A DNA stretch of 64,000 bases from Pigmentiphaga sp. (GCA_023228945.1 JALOAI010000001.1:336566-400565), one strand, 5' to 3'; shown: positions 43,068 to 52,012, counted from the stretch's first letter. Notes: generated by a model not told the origin, from the letters alone. Translations and numbers: made by a program.

Positions 43068-43255
43068 ATGACGCTTCACCTATCGGGTGTTTGACCCGTA
43101 CGATGCAGGAAAACCTTCCGCGACACGGCCAGACCGAATAGCGGATAGCAAGTTGGAGCAGAAGGCGGCTGAACCGGAGTCATCCGGCATAATCACAACA
43201 GAAACTCAAAAAATTACAACAGTGTAAGGATGATAACATCCCGCCAAGCTGTTGG
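43068..43255 (-). promoter_or_regulatory. odhA leader; possible sucA RNA motif
   Basis: After the gltA terminator about 190 bases precede odhA. On the minus strand a small CGGGT/ACCCG hairpin (about 43083-43097) lies directly before the AGGTGA ribosome-binding site. A structured 'sucA RNA motif' is known upstream of sucA in Burkholderiales; its location fits, but I could not match the consensus by eye. Confidence 0.3.
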
Positions 43256-43288
43256 AAAAAAACCGCCCCATGTACGGGGCGGTTTTTT
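43256..43288 (-). terminator. Intrinsic terminator of the sdh-gltA transcript
   Basis: CCGCCCC (43263-43269) pairs with GGGGCGG (43276-43282); the flanks are A7 and T6, so the full stem is longer and works in both directions. It lies 41 bases after the gltA stop. Confidence 0.9.
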
Positions 43289-43328
43289 GCAGGAAACCGA
43301 CAATCGATCAGCGATCCTGGATCAGCGA

Positions 43329-44639
43329 TCAGCGATCGGCGAGCTTGACGACGTTGCGCGGCGCGTGGCCGGTAAAGAGCTGGCGCGGACGGCCGATCTT
43401 GAACTCGGGGTCGGACAGCATTTCGTTCCATTGCGCGATCCAGCCCACCGTACGGGCCAACGCGAAGATCGCCGTGAACAGCGAGGTGGGGATGCCGATC
43501 GCACGCTGCACGATGCCGGAGTAGAAGTCGACGTTCGGATAGAGCTTGCGCTGCACGAAGTAGTCGTCTTCGAGGGCGATGCGCTCGAGCTCCATGGCCA
43601 GCTTGAACAAGGGATCGTTCTCGAGGCCCAGCGCTTGCAGGACTTCCTTGCAGGTTTCCTGCATCAGCTTGGCGCGCGGGTCGTAGTTTTTGTACACGCG
43701 GTGGCCAAAGCCCATCAGGCGCACGCCCGAGTTTTTGTCTTTGACTTTCTCCATGAACTCGCCGACCTTGGCCACGCCGCCCGAGGCCTGGATCTCTTCG
43801 AGCATCTGCAGGCATGCCTCGTTGGCGCCACCGTGCGCCGGGCCCCACAGGCAAGCCACGCCGGCGGCGATGGCGGCGAACGGGTTGGTGCCCGACGAGC
43901 CGCACAGCCGCACCGTGGAGGTGGAAGCGTTCTGCTCGTGATCCGCGTGCAGGATGAAGATGCGATCGAGCGCACGCTCGACGACTTCGTTGACTTGATA
44001 ATCTTCGCAGGGGTTGGCGAACATCATGCGCAGGAAGTTGCCGGTATACGACAGTTCGTTGCGCGGATAAATGTAGGGCTGGCCTTGCGAATACTTGTAC
44101 GCCATCGCCACCATGGTGGGCATCTTGGCAATCAGGCGGATGGCCGAAATGTGGCGATGCTCGGGGTTATTGATGTCGGTGGAGTCGTGGTAGAAAGCCG
44201 ACATGCCGCCCACCAGGCCGGTGAGGATGGCCATCGGGTGGGCATCGCGACGGAAACCGCGCAGGAAGACATGCATTTGCTCGTTGACCATCGTGTGGCG
44301 GGTCACCTGCTGGTCGAAATCGGCCTTCTGGGCCGCATTGGGCAGTTCGCCATTGAGGATCAGATAGCAGGTTTCGAGGAAGTCGCAGTTGACCGCGATC
44401 TGCTCGATCGGATAGCCGCGGTACAGAAGCTCGCCCTTATCGCCGTCGATATAGGTGATGCCCGAAGCGCACGACGCGGTGGACAGGAATCCGGGGTCGT
44501 AGGTGAACATGCCGGTCTGGCCGTAGAGCTTGCGGATGTCGATGACATCCGGGCCTACCGAGCCTTGATAGACCGGAAACTCGATGCTCTCGGAACCGTC
44601 GGAAAACGATAGCGTAGCTTTCTTGTCGGATAGGTTCAT
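43329..44639 (-). CDS. gltA: Citrate synthase
   Basis: Condenses acetyl-CoA with oxaloacetate. The 436-residue protein is of the Gram-negative type II class: N-terminal YRGYPIEQIA region, active-site His in FILHADHEQNASTSTVRL, GPAHGGANEAC, and LMGFGHRVYKNYDPRA with the second His and the catalytic Asp region near the end. It is 24 bases after sdhE and the last gene before a strong terminator, so it is probably co-transcribed with sdhCDAB-sdhE. Confidence 0.98.
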   Translation of the reverse strand: MNLSDKKATLSFSDGSESIEFPVYQGSVGPDVIDIRKLYGQTGMFTYDPGFLSTASCASGITYIDGDKGELLYRGYPIEQIAVNCDFLETCYLILNGELPNAAQKADFDQQVTRHTMVNEQMHVFLRGFRRDAHPMAILTGLVGGMSAFYHDSTDINNPEHRHISAIRLIAKMPTMVAMAYKYSQGQPYIYPRNELSYTGNFLRMMFANPCEDYQVNEVVERALDRIFILHADHEQNASTSTVRLCGSSGTNPFAAIAAGVACLWGPAHGGANEACLQMLEEIQASGGVAKVGEFMEKVKDKNSGVRLMGFGHRVYKNYDPRAKLMQETCKEVLQALGLENDPLFKLAMELERIALEDDYFVQRKLYPNVDFYSGIVQRAIGIPTSLFTAIFALARTVGWIAQWNEMLSDPEFKIGRPRQLFTGHAPRNVVKLADR

Positions 44640-44663
44640 GGGGTGCTTCCTTTGCGTATGGGT

Positions 44664-44930
44664 TTAAGCGGCGCGCAGACCCGCCAGAAGTCGATGCACT
44701 TCCGGCACGTCGAGCTCGCCCTCAGGCTCTGTGCGGCCCAACAAAAGATCCAGCAAATCGGTGTCATCCAGGGCCAGCAAGGCCGTGAGAGTGGCAACGT
44801 CATCATCGGTGAGCCGGGCTTCGTTGGCATCGAGAAACCTCGTGATGATGAGGTCGTTCTCGAGCAGGCCACGGCGCGCCCGCCAACGCAAGCGAAGACG
44901 GGCGCGCGGATCAAGCGGCTTGCCGGGCAT
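44664..44930 (-). CDS. sdhE: Succinate dehydrogenase flavinylation factor SdhE
   Basis: An 88-residue SdhE/Sdh5 family protein that promotes covalent FAD attachment to SdhA. The conserved RGxxE motif is seen as RRGLLENDLI (residues 19-28), followed by ARLTDDDVATLTALLALDDTDLLDLLLG. ATG at 44930 shares one base with the sdhB stop, so translation is coupled. The position between sdhB and gltA is typical of beta-proteobacteria. Confidence 0.95.
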   Translation of the reverse strand: MPGKPLDPRARLRLRWRARRGLLENDLIITRFLDANEARLTDDDVATLTALLALDDTDLLDLLLGRTEPEGELDVPEVHRLLAGLRAA

Positions 44931-45646
44931 CAGATCGCCCGGCGCACCAGCATCTCCTTGATCTTGCCAATAGCCAGCGCCGGGTTCAGCCCCTTGGGGC
45001 AAACGTCGGTACAGTTCATGATGGTATGGCAACGGAACAGGCGATACGGGTCGTCGAGATTGTCGAGACGGCTGGCCGTGGCTTCGTCGCGGCTGTCGGC
45101 GATGAAGCGGTAGGCCTGGAGCAGCCCCGCGGGCCCGACGTATTTGTCGGGGTTCCACCAGAACGACGGACACGCGGTCGAGCAGCAGGCGCACAGAATG
45201 CACTCGTACAGGCCGTCGAGTTCTTCGCGGGCCTCGGGCGACTGCAGGCGCTCGCGCTCGGGCGGCGGCGTGTCGTTGATCAGGAACGGACGCACCGAGT
45301 GATACTGGTTGAAGAAATGCGTCATGTCGACGATCAGGTCGCGGATCACCGGCAGGCCCGGCAGCGGGCGCAGTACGATGGGCTCCTTCAGGTCGCGCAG
45401 ATTGGTGGTGCAGGCCAGCCCGTTCTTGCCATTGATGTTCATGGCATCCGAGCCGCACACGCCTTCGCGGCAGGAACGGCGGATCGACAGGCTGTCGTCT
45501 ACGTCGTTCTTGATGCGCACGAGGGCGTCGAGCAGCATTTTGTCGGTGGGCGCGAGCTCGACCTCGAGCTTCTGCATGTACGGCCGCTCGTCTTTGTCGG
45601 GATCGTAGCGGTAGATTTCGAACTTTACGATACGTTTGGTGCTCAT
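44930..45646 (-). CDS. sdhB: Succinate dehydrogenase iron-sulfur subunit
   Basis: The 238-residue subunit moves electrons from FAD to quinone in complex II. It has a [2Fe-2S] ligand set in RRSCREGVCGSDAMNINGKN with the later Cys in GLACTT, and [4Fe-4S] and [3Fe-4S] ligands in CILCACCSTACPSFWW and CHTIMNCTDVCPKGLNP. It starts 13 bases after sdhA. The ending carries the usual AIGKIKEMLVRRAI. Confidence 0.98.
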   Translation of the reverse strand: MSTKRIVKFEIYRYDPDKDERPYMQKLEVELAPTDKMLLDALVRIKNDVDDSLSIRRSCREGVCGSDAMNINGKNGLACTTNLRDLKEPIVLRPLPGLPVIRDLIVDMTHFFNQYHSVRPFLINDTPPPERERLQSPEAREELDGLYECILCACCSTACPSFWWNPDKYVGPAGLLQAYRFIADSRDEATASRLDNLDDPYRLFRCHTIMNCTDVCPKGLNPALAIGKIKEMLVRRAI

Positions 45647-45659
45647 TCCGGCGTCCTGC

Positions 45660-47438
45660 TTAGAAGGTACGGGCTTTGGGCGGGAAGGACTCGACGGTCA
45701 GGGGCTTCATCTGCACCGGCTTGTACTCGAGGCGGCTGCCCTCGGAGAACCACAGCGTGTGCTTGAGCCAGTTTTCGTCGTCGCGCTCGGGGTGATCGTC
45801 GAGGGCATGGGCGCCCCGGCTTTCGGTGCGGTTGGCGGCCGACGTGATCGTGGCCCGGGCCACTTCGGTCATGTTCGCCAGCTCCAGGGCCTCGACGCGC
45901 GCGGTGTTGAACACCTTGGATTTGTCCTTGAAGTAGATCTCGTTGGCCTGCTCGGCCAGGGCGTCGATCTGCCCCACCCCCTCGTTGAGCAGATCGAGCG
46001 TGCGGAACACGCCGCAGTGCTGCTGCATCGAGATCCGGATGGCGTTGCCGACATCCTGGGCTTTTTCGCCGGAGGTGCGGGCTTCGAGTCGATTGACGCG
46101 ATCGACCGAGAAATCCACCGCGGCTTGCGGCACCGGCTGGTGCGAGTGCTGGCGCTCGAGATGCTCCGACACGATATGGTTGCCGGTGGCGCGGCCGAAC
46201 ACGATGAGATCGAGCAGCGAGTTGGTGCCCAGGCGGTTGGCGCCGTGCACCGACACGGCGGCGCACTCGCCGACCGCGTACAGGCCGTTGACGATCTTGT
46301 TCTCGCCGTTTTCCCAGGTGAGCACCTGGCCATGGTAGTTGGCCGGAATGCCGCCCATTTGATAATGGATGGTGGGCACGACGGGAATCGGATCCTTGAT
46401 CGGATCGACGTTGCCGAACTTGATGGCGATCTCGCGGATCGACGGCAGACGCTTGTTGATGGTGTCGGCGCCGAGGTGGTCGAGCTTGAGCACGACGTAG
46501 CTGCCGTCGGGCCCGCAACCGCGGCCTTCCTTGATTTCCTGGTCCATCGAGCGCGAGACGAAGTCGCGCGGGGCGAGATCCTTGAGCGTGGGCGCATAGC
46601 GCTCCATGAAGCGCTCGCCATCCTTGTTGAGCAGGATGCCGCCCTCGCCGCGCACGCCCTCGGTGATGAGCACGCCCGCCCCGGCCACACCGGTGGGGTG
46701 GAACTGCCAGAATTCCAGATCCTGCAGGGGGATGCCGGCGCGCGCCGCCATGCCCAGGCCATCGCCGGTGTTGATGAAGGCGTTGGTGGAAGCTGCCCAG
46801 ATGCGGCCGGCGCCGCCCGTGGCCAGCACGGTGGCCTTGGCTTCGAGGATGTAGATGTCGCCGGTTTCCATCTCGAGGGCGGTGACACCCAGCACGTCGC
46901 CGGCTTCGTTGCGCAGGAGATCCAGCGCCATCCATTCGACGAAGAACTGAGTGCGCGCCGCCACGTTGCGCTGGTAGAGCGTGTGCAGCATGGCGTGGCC
47001 GGTGCGGTCGGCGGCCGCACAGGCGCGCTGCACGGGTTTTTCGCCAAAGTTGGCGGTATGGCCGCCGAACGGCCGCTGGTAGATGGTGCCGTCGGGGTTG
47101 CGATCGAAGGGCATGCCGAAGTGCTCGAGCTCGTACACGGCATTGGGCGCTTCGCGGCACATGAACTCGATGGCGTCTTGGTCGCCCAGCCAGTCGGACC
47201 CCTTGACGGTGTCGTACATGTGCCAGTACCAGTTGTCTTCGCTCATGTTGCCGAGCGAGGCGCTGACGCCGCCCTGCGCCGCCACGGTGTGCGAGCGGGT
47301 GGGGAAGACTTTGGACAGCACGGCCACGGAAAGGCCGGCCTGGGCGAGTTGGAGGGAGCAGCGCATACCTGCTCCGCCAGCGCCGACGACGACGACGTCG
47401 AATTGGCGGCGCGGCAAGGAAGTTTTGACAGCGACCAC
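45660..47438 (-). CDS. sdhA: Succinate dehydrogenase flavoprotein subunit
   Basis: The 592-residue catalytic subunit oxidises succinate to fumarate. It has the FAD motif VVVGAGGAGMRCSLQLAQAG (17-36), covalent-FAD His in TRSHTVAAQGG, VLATGGAGRIW, catalytic region HPTGVAGAGVLITEGVRGEGG and C-terminal TRTESRGAHALDDHPERDD-like NRTESRGAH. It starts three bases after sdhD. SdhE, encoded downstream, would assist its flavinylation. Confidence 0.98.
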   Translation of the reverse strand: MVAVKTSLPRRQFDVVVVGAGGAGMRCSLQLAQAGLSVAVLSKVFPTRSHTVAAQGGVSASLGNMSEDNWYWHMYDTVKGSDWLGDQDAIEFMCREAPNAVYELEHFGMPFDRNPDGTIYQRPFGGHTANFGEKPVQRACAAADRTGHAMLHTLYQRNVAARTQFFVEWMALDLLRNEAGDVLGVTALEMETGDIYILEAKATVLATGGAGRIWAASTNAFINTGDGLGMAARAGIPLQDLEFWQFHPTGVAGAGVLITEGVRGEGGILLNKDGERFMERYAPTLKDLAPRDFVSRSMDQEIKEGRGCGPDGSYVVLKLDHLGADTINKRLPSIREIAIKFGNVDPIKDPIPVVPTIHYQMGGIPANYHGQVLTWENGENKIVNGLYAVGECAAVSVHGANRLGTNSLLDLIVFGRATGNHIVSEHLERQHSHQPVPQAAVDFSVDRVNRLEARTSGEKAQDVGNAIRISMQQHCGVFRTLDLLNEGVGQIDALAEQANEIYFKDKSKVFNTARVEALELANMTEVARATITSAANRTESRGAHALDDHPERDDENWLKHTLWFSEGSRLEYKPVQMKPLTVESFPPKARTF

Positions 47439-47441
47439 GGT

Positions 47442-47822
47442 TTAGAGACTCCAGAGAATGTTCGCCGCATAGACCACGGCACCGAGCAGCCAGAGGATGG
47501 TGAGCACTTGCAGCGCCAGCCGCAGGCCGGCGGGCCTGACGTAGTCCATCCAGATGTCGCGCACGCCGATCCAGGCATGGTAGGCCGTGGCGAGCACGGC
47601 CAGCGTGGCCAGCATCTGCCCCGCCGGTACGCCGCCCCAGCGGAAGTTGAACATATGCACCCAGCTTTCGTAGGTGAACGACGGCGTGAGCAGCGCCATC
47701 ACCGCGAAAATAATGGTGTAGACAGCCAGGATGATGGCCGTGACGCGCTGTGCGAGAAAATCCTTGGCGCCGTAGTGCGCGCCGACGACGAGACGGCGAT
47801 TGCCGATATTGTTGGACGCCAT
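47442..47822 (-). CDS. sdhD: Succinate dehydrogenase membrane anchor subunit SdhD
   Basis: A 126-residue protein with three membrane segments (about 28-48, 58-82, 98-120). AYHAWIGVRDIWMDYVRPAG holds the haem-side His region and the Asp-Tyr that lines the quinone site. It starts two bases after sdhC and is followed by sdhA after three bases, so the four sdh genes are tightly coupled. Confidence 0.95.
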   Translation of the reverse strand: MASNNIGNRRLVVGAHYGAKDFLAQRVTAIILAVYTIIFAVMALLTPSFTYESWVHMFNFRWGGVPAGQMLATLAVLATAYHAWIGVRDIWMDYVRPAGLRLALQVLTILWLLGAVVYAANILWSL

Positions 47823-47824
47823 GA

Positions 47825-48250
47825 TCAGAATGCCCCGAACAGTTTGAGACCGAAGATGACGGTGAGCGCCAGGCTCACGCCGAAGGCGACGCCGGCGCTG
47901 CGCTTGGCGGATTCTTTATCCATCCCCAGATGGAGATCCAGCAGCAGATACCGGATGCCCGCACAGAAATGATGCAGATACGCCCAGATGAGCACGAGCA
48001 GTACGATCTTGACGAAGGGATTGGCCGCCACGCTGGCAAAGGCCGCGAAGCCCGCGGGCGAGGCCACGCTCATGGCGAAGAGCGGCAGCAGGATGACGGG
48101 CAGCGCCAGGAACAGCAAGGCGCCGCTCACCCGATGCAGAATCGACAATCGGCCCGCCAGGGGCAGCCGATATGTGAGCGTGATCTCCGGAAGCGAAAGG
48201 TTCCGGAACTCTTTGCGGGGCCTGGGAGCCCTCGTGGTGGTTTCTGACAT
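47825..48250 (-). CDS. sdhC: Succinate dehydrogenase cytochrome b556 subunit SdhC
   Basis: A 141-residue protein with three membrane segments (about 40-62, 80-100, 118-138). The signature RPLSPH-like start is replaced by RNLSLPEITLTYRLPLAGRLSILHRVSG, and the haem His lies in YLHHFCAGIRYLLLDLH. ATG at 48250 is the family-like start. It is the first gene of the sdh operon; its promoter should lie in the 142 bases after gntR. I found no copy of the TCTTATATAAGA palindrome in that gap. Confidence 0.95.
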   Translation of the reverse strand: MSETTTRAPRPRKEFRNLSLPEITLTYRLPLAGRLSILHRVSGALLFLALPVILLPLFAMSVASPAGFAAFASVAANPFVKIVLLVLIWAYLHHFCAGIRYLLLDLHLGMDKESAKRSAGVAFGVSLALTVIFGLKLFGAF

Positions 48251-48392
48251 TGAAAGCCTCTGATGGGAAATGGCAAACCGGACGTGGCCTGGGTCATGGC
48301 GCAACACGCTATTTTCGCGCATTCGGCCCTGGCGTATCAACTCGCAGAAATGAGTAAGAAATTCTTCATGGACTCGGGATGGCCGCGCGGCG

Positions 48393-49202
48393 TCAGTTGA
48401 CGCTGGTGCGGTAGTGGTGTCGGTCGGTTCGATACAGGCCGCGGCGCATCTCGACCGGGCGGCCACCGTAGGTATAGGACAGACGGTCGACGTGGAGCAA
48501 GGGGGTATGCTCCGGGACCTCAAGAATGGCAGCGGCCTCGGGGTTTGCGGGCACGGCACGCAATTTTTCATCGGCGCGCAGCATGCTTACGCCAAAGGCG
48601 GTCTCGAAAAAGGCATACAGGGGCAGCTCGTTGCGCACCAGGCGCTCAAGCGTAAGCCCGCGAAACAGCGCGCCGGAGAGCCAGATGTCGTCGAGCACGG
48701 TGGGTACGTCGCCGAAGGCCAGCAGCCGGCGGATCTGGACGACGCTCTCGCCGGCGCGCAGATCGAGCACCCTGGCCACTTCCTGGGGCGCGCGCAGGCG
48801 GCGGCAATCGAGCACGCGGCTGCTCGCCGGCGCGGGCTCGCCGCCTTCGTCGGGCGCGAGACGCAAAAAACGATAGCGGACACGCGCTTCGTTGTGGGTG
48901 GAAACGAAGGTGCCTTTGCCCTGGCGGCGCACCAGCATGTTTTCGGCGGCCAGCTCGTCGATGGCCTTGCGCACCGTGCCTTGGCTGACCTGGAAGCGCG
49001 AGGCCAGCTCCAGCTCGCTGGGAATGGCCTCGCCGGGTTTCCATTCGCCACGATCCAGGCTTTGCACCAGCAGCGTTTTGATCTGGCGGTACAGCGGGCT
49101 GAATGCCGCCTGGGCGGGAGCCGCCGTGGCGACACCGCTCCCTCCCGACGATTCGTCGTGGGCGTGTCGAAGCACGAGGCGGGGATAGCGGTAAGCGGGC
49201 AT
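48393..49202 (-). CDS. GntR/HutC-family regulator with UTRA domain, probable TCA-cycle regulator
   Basis: A 269-residue regulator. The winged-helix domain is clear at about 32-100 (PLYRQIKTLLVQSLDRGEWKPG, LELASRFQVSQGTVRKAIDEL, VRRQGKGTFVSTH), and the C-terminal two thirds are a UTRA ligand-binding domain (RRLLAFGDVPTVLDDIWLSG; VEMRRGLYRTDRHHYR at the end). It sits upstream of sdhC on the same strand and is divergent from mdh. ATG at 49202 is preferred; ATG at 49220 is possible. A palindrome in its upstream region recurs before acnB, so I infer autoregulation and control of mdh and acnB. Its ligand is unknown; a TCA intermediate is plausible. Confidence 0.92.
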   Translation of the reverse strand: MPAYRYPRLVLRHAHDESSGGSGVATAAPAQAAFSPLYRQIKTLLVQSLDRGEWKPGEAIPSELELASRFQVSQGTVRKAIDELAAENMLVRRQGKGTFVSTHNEARVRYRFLRLAPDEGGEPAPASSRVLDCRRLRAPQEVARVLDLRAGESVVQIRRLLAFGDVPTVLDDIWLSGALFRGLTLERLVRNELPLYAFFETAFGVSMLRADEKLRAVPANPEAAAILEVPEHTPLLHVDRLSYTYGGRPVEMRRGLYRTDRHHYRTSVN

Positions 49203-49260
49203 AACGGCACATTGTCGCATATCTCGCCGGAGGCTGTCCAAGCCAGCGCCTTAAAAAATA

Positions 49261-49272
49261 TCTTATATAAGA
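49261..49272. promoter_or_regulatory. Candidate GntR operator in the gntR-mdh region
   Basis: TCTTATATAAGA is a perfect 12-bp palindrome, AT-only in its core, in an otherwise GC-rich gap, 58 bases before the gntR ATG. With its right flank it matches the acnB site at 19 of 22 positions, in the same orientation relative to mdh as to acnB. Confidence 0.65.
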
Positions 49273-49466
49273 CAACAGAGACAAGCCCCCTGAGTCTCTC
49301 GGCGGGGGGTGGTTGCGCACGGCGCGGGGGCGCTCGCCGGATTTCGCGAAGCGCCGCGGTAAGCGTTAAACTGCGCGGTTAGTCGTGGCCGGAAACCGGG
49401 GCTTCGTTCCCCGTCCGCGCGCCAGCGGCGCCGTCTTTACCTGCACCCCACTTGGAGATCATTCCC

Positions 49467-50456
49467 ATGACCAAACCCGCCATGCGTGTCGCCGTCACCG
49501 GTGCCGCCGGCCAGATCGGCTATGCCCTGCTGTTCCGCATCGCCTCGGGCGAAATGCTCGGCAAGGATCAGCCCGTGATCCTGCAACTGCTCGAGCTTCC
49601 CGACGAAAAGGCCCAGAAGGCGCTCAAGGGCGTGATGATGGAGCTCGACGACTGCGCCTTCCCGCTGCTTGCCGGCATGACCGCCCACAGTGATGCGCGC
49701 GAAGCCTTCAAGGATGTCGACGTCGCCCTGCTGGTTGGCGCCCGCCCCCGCGGCCCCGGCATGGAGCGCAAAGACCTGCTCACCGCCAACGCGCAGATCT
49801 TCACCGCCCAAGGCAAGGCCCTGAACGAAGTCGCCAGCCGCAACGTCAAGGTTCTGGTGGTCGGCAACCCCGCCAACACCAATGCCTACATCGCCATGAA
49901 GTCCGCGCCCGATCTGCCGGCCAAGAACTTCACCGCCATGCTGCGCCTGGATCACAACCGCGCCTTGTCGCAACTGGCCGCCAAGGGCAATCTCGCCGTC
50001 GCCGATATCCAGAAACTCATCGTGTGGGGCAACCACTCGCCCACCATGTATCCCGACACCCGCTTCGCCACCGCGGGCGGCAAGAGCGTCGACCAGATCA
50101 TCAACGACCAAACGTGGAACCGCGAGGTTTTCATTCCCACCGTGGGCAAGCGCGGCGCCGCCATCATCGACGCGCGCGGCCTGTCGTCGGCCGCCTCCGC
50201 CGCCAACGCCGCGATCGATCACGTGCGCGACTGGGTGCTGGGCTCCAACGGTAACTGGGTCACCATGGGCGTGCCCTCGGATGGTTCCTACGGCATCCCC
50301 GAAGGCATCATCTATGGCGTTCCCGTGACCACTTCCAATGGCGAGTACACCCGTGTCGCCGGCCTCGAAATCGACGCCTTCTCGCGCGAGCGCATGGACC
50401 TCACCCTCAAGGAGCTCCTGGAAGAACGCGACGGCGTGAAGGATCTCCTGCCCTAA
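49467..50456 (+). CDS. mdh: Malate dehydrogenase
   Basis: Oxidises malate to oxaloacetate with NAD+. The 329-residue protein is of the cytosolic/MDH2-like class: VAVTGAAGQIGYALLFRIASG (NAD loop), LLVGARPRGPGMERKDLL with catalytic Arg, VVGNPANTNAYIA, LRLDHNRA and the active-site His in IVWGNHSPTMYPD. ATG at 49467 has GGAGATC upstream; TTG at 49452 is less likely. It is transcribed away from gntR and the sdh operon and ends in an intrinsic terminator. Confidence 0.98.
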   Translation: MTKPAMRVAVTGAAGQIGYALLFRIASGEMLGKDQPVILQLLELPDEKAQKALKGVMMELDDCAFPLLAGMTAHSDAREAFKDVDVALLVGARPRGPGMERKDLLTANAQIFTAQGKALNEVASRNVKVLVVGNPANTNAYIAMKSAPDLPAKNFTAMLRLDHNRALSQLAAKGNLAVADIQKLIVWGNHSPTMYPDTRFATAGGKSVDQIINDQTWNREVFIPTVGKRGAAIIDARGLSSAASAANAAIDHVRDWVLGSNGNWVTMGVPSDGSYGIPEGIIYGVPVTTSNGEYTRVAGLEIDAFSRERMDLTLKELLEERDGVKDLLP

Positions 50457-50508
50457 ACTTCACTCCGCCAAGCGCCGGCGCGCCGTGCCGGCACCGACGC
50501 AGGCCCTG

Positions 50509-50539
50509 ACGCCGCGACATCGTCGCGGCGTTTATTTTT
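50509..50539 (+). terminator. Intrinsic terminator of mdh
   Basis: ACGCCGCGAC (50509-50518) pairs with GTCGCGGCGT (50522-50531) around three bases, followed by TTATTTTT. It lies about 50 bases after the mdh stop. Confidence 0.85.
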
Positions 50540-50641
50540 GCCGCCGGGCCGCCCCAAGGCAAAAACGCCCCCCGGGGGGCAGCGCCGTCGCGTTAGCGGC
50601 AAGCGTGGGGGCCTTTTTTTGCCGCCGGGCCGCCCCAAGCG
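50540..50641 (+). repeat. Dispersed repeat family B, two cores in tandem
   Basis: GCCGCCGGGCCGCCCCAAG occurs at about 50540 and again at about 50621, each after a T-tract, with a GGGGGGCAGCGCCG...AGCGGCAAGCGTGGGGGC block between them. The same block structure is found near 60048-60120 and, inverted, at 57033-57091. Confidence 0.7.
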
Positions 50642-50644
50642 CAA

Positions 50645-50669
50645 AAAAACGCCCTCGCGAGGCGTTTTT
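50645..50669 (-). terminator. Intrinsic terminator of the MATE transporter gene
   Basis: AAAAACGCC (50645-50653) pairs with GGCGTTTTT (50661-50669), three bases from the stop codon on the minus strand; T-tracts lie on both sides, so it can act in both directions. Confidence 0.75.
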
Positions 50670-50671
50670 CG

Positions 50672-52012
50672 TCATAGGCCGATCCACGCATCGCGCAGCG
50701 TCAGCTGCCAGGCGTAGCCGCCCAGCACCAGGCCGCGCAGCGCCATGAAAACCACGAAGGCGAGCCATAAGCCGTGATTGCCGAAATCCCGCAGCAACCA
50801 ACCCAGCGGCAGCGCCAGGCCCAGGGCGATCAGCATGGCGTTGCGCATCTCGCGCGCGCGAGTGGCGCCGATGAACAAACCATCGAGCAGATAGCTCCAA
50901 ACCGCCACCAGAGGCAACACCGCCAGGTAAGGCAGGAACGTCAGCGCCATCTCCCTCACTTCCGGGATATCGGTGAGCATGCCGACGTAAACCTTGCCGC
51001 CGAATACAAAAAATAATGCGAAGCCCATGCTGGCGATCAGCGACCAGGCGCCCGCCACCCACAGGGAACGATGCAGCGCCAGACGATCGCGCGCGCCAAG
51101 CGCATGGCCGCACAAAGCCTCCAGGGCATGGGCCAGGCCGTCCAGGGCGTAGGCGGTGAGCGTCAGACCGGTGAGCAGCAGCGCGTTGGCCGCCACCGTG
51201 GTGTCACCCAGTCTCGTACCGCGCACCGTGATGAGGAAGAACACCAGTTGCAGCGCCAGGCTGCGGATGAAGATATCGCGGTTGACCGTCAGCAATGGCC
51301 GCCATGAAGACCAGCGCCGCAGCGCCGCTTGCCGAATGCGGCCGGGATAGCGGGCCAAAGCGGTACGGGCGAGCCACAGGCCAAGCAGCATGCCGCTCCA
51401 CTCGGCAATGACCGACGCCCATGCCACGCCGACCACGCCCCACTCCAGACCCAGCACGAACAGCAGATCAAGGCCGACGTTGATGAAATTGATGGTCAGC
51501 ATCATGGCGAGCGGCCCTCGCGCATTCTGCGTGCCGAGCAGCCAGCCAATCAGGGCGAACGTGGCGAGCGTGGCGGGCAGGCCGAACAAGCGCACTTGAA
51601 AAAAGCCGAGGGCGAGCGCTTCAAGTTCCGCCGATGGCCGCATCAAGCCGAGCGCGGCGTGGCTGAGCGGCACGGCCAGCGCCGCCAATAGGATGGCCAG
51701 CACGGCGCCAAGCGCCAGGCCCTGCAGCAGCACCTGGCGCAAGGCGCCGCCGTCGGCCCGGCCGGCGGCCTGGGCCGCAAACCCCGTTGTCCCCATGCGC
51801 AGGAAGCCCATGGCCCAGACCAGGAGGGTGTAGAGATTGCCGCCTATCGCGACCGCCGCCAATTGATGCGCATGCGGCAAATGCCCCACCACCGCGGTAT
51901 CCACCAGCGCCACCAACGGCACCGACAGGTTGGAGAGAATCATCGGCGCGGCCAGGGCCCAGACCTTGCGCTGGGTCGGGGCATGGCGCCAGGCGTCGAG
52001 CAAGGCGGACAT
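50672..52012 (-). CDS. MATE-family efflux transporter, DinF-like
   Basis: A 446-residue inner-membrane protein with about 12 hydrophobic segments in two halves. The MATE start ALAAPMILSNLSVPLVALVDTAVVGHL is clear, and NAFINVGLD-like LTINFINVGLDLLFVLG and the second-half TAYALDGLAHALEALCGHALG fit the DinF branch. Such proteins export cationic drugs or organic molecules with Na+ or H+; the substrate here is unknown. ATG at 52012 is chosen because MSALLDAWRHAPTQRKVWALAAP gives the family start. It converges with mdh. Confidence 0.9.
   Translation of the reverse strand: MSALLDAWRHAPTQRKVWALAAPMILSNLSVPLVALVDTAVVGHLPHAHQLAAVAIGGNLYTLLVWAMGFLRMGTTGFAAQAAGRADGGALRQVLLQGLALGAVLAILLAALAVPLSHAALGLMRPSAELEALALGFFQVRLFGLPATLATFALIGWLLGTQNARGPLAMMLTINFINVGLDLLFVLGLEWGVVGVAWASVIAEWSGMLLGLWLARTALARYPGRIRQAALRRWSSWRPLLTVNRDIFIRSLALQLVFFLITVRGTRLGDTTVAANALLLTGLTLTAYALDGLAHALEALCGHALGARDRLALHRSLWVAGAWSLIASMGFALFFVFGGKVYVGMLTDIPEVREMALTFLPYLAVLPLVAVWSYLLDGLFIGATRAREMRNAMLIALGLALPLGWLLRDFGNHGLWLAFVVFMALRGLVLGGYAWQLTLRDAWIGL

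Noticed and set aside
45636..47972. A 778-codon plus-strand frame opposite sdhA
   Set aside because: It mirrors the sdhA codon pattern and has no family resemblance or ribosome-binding site.
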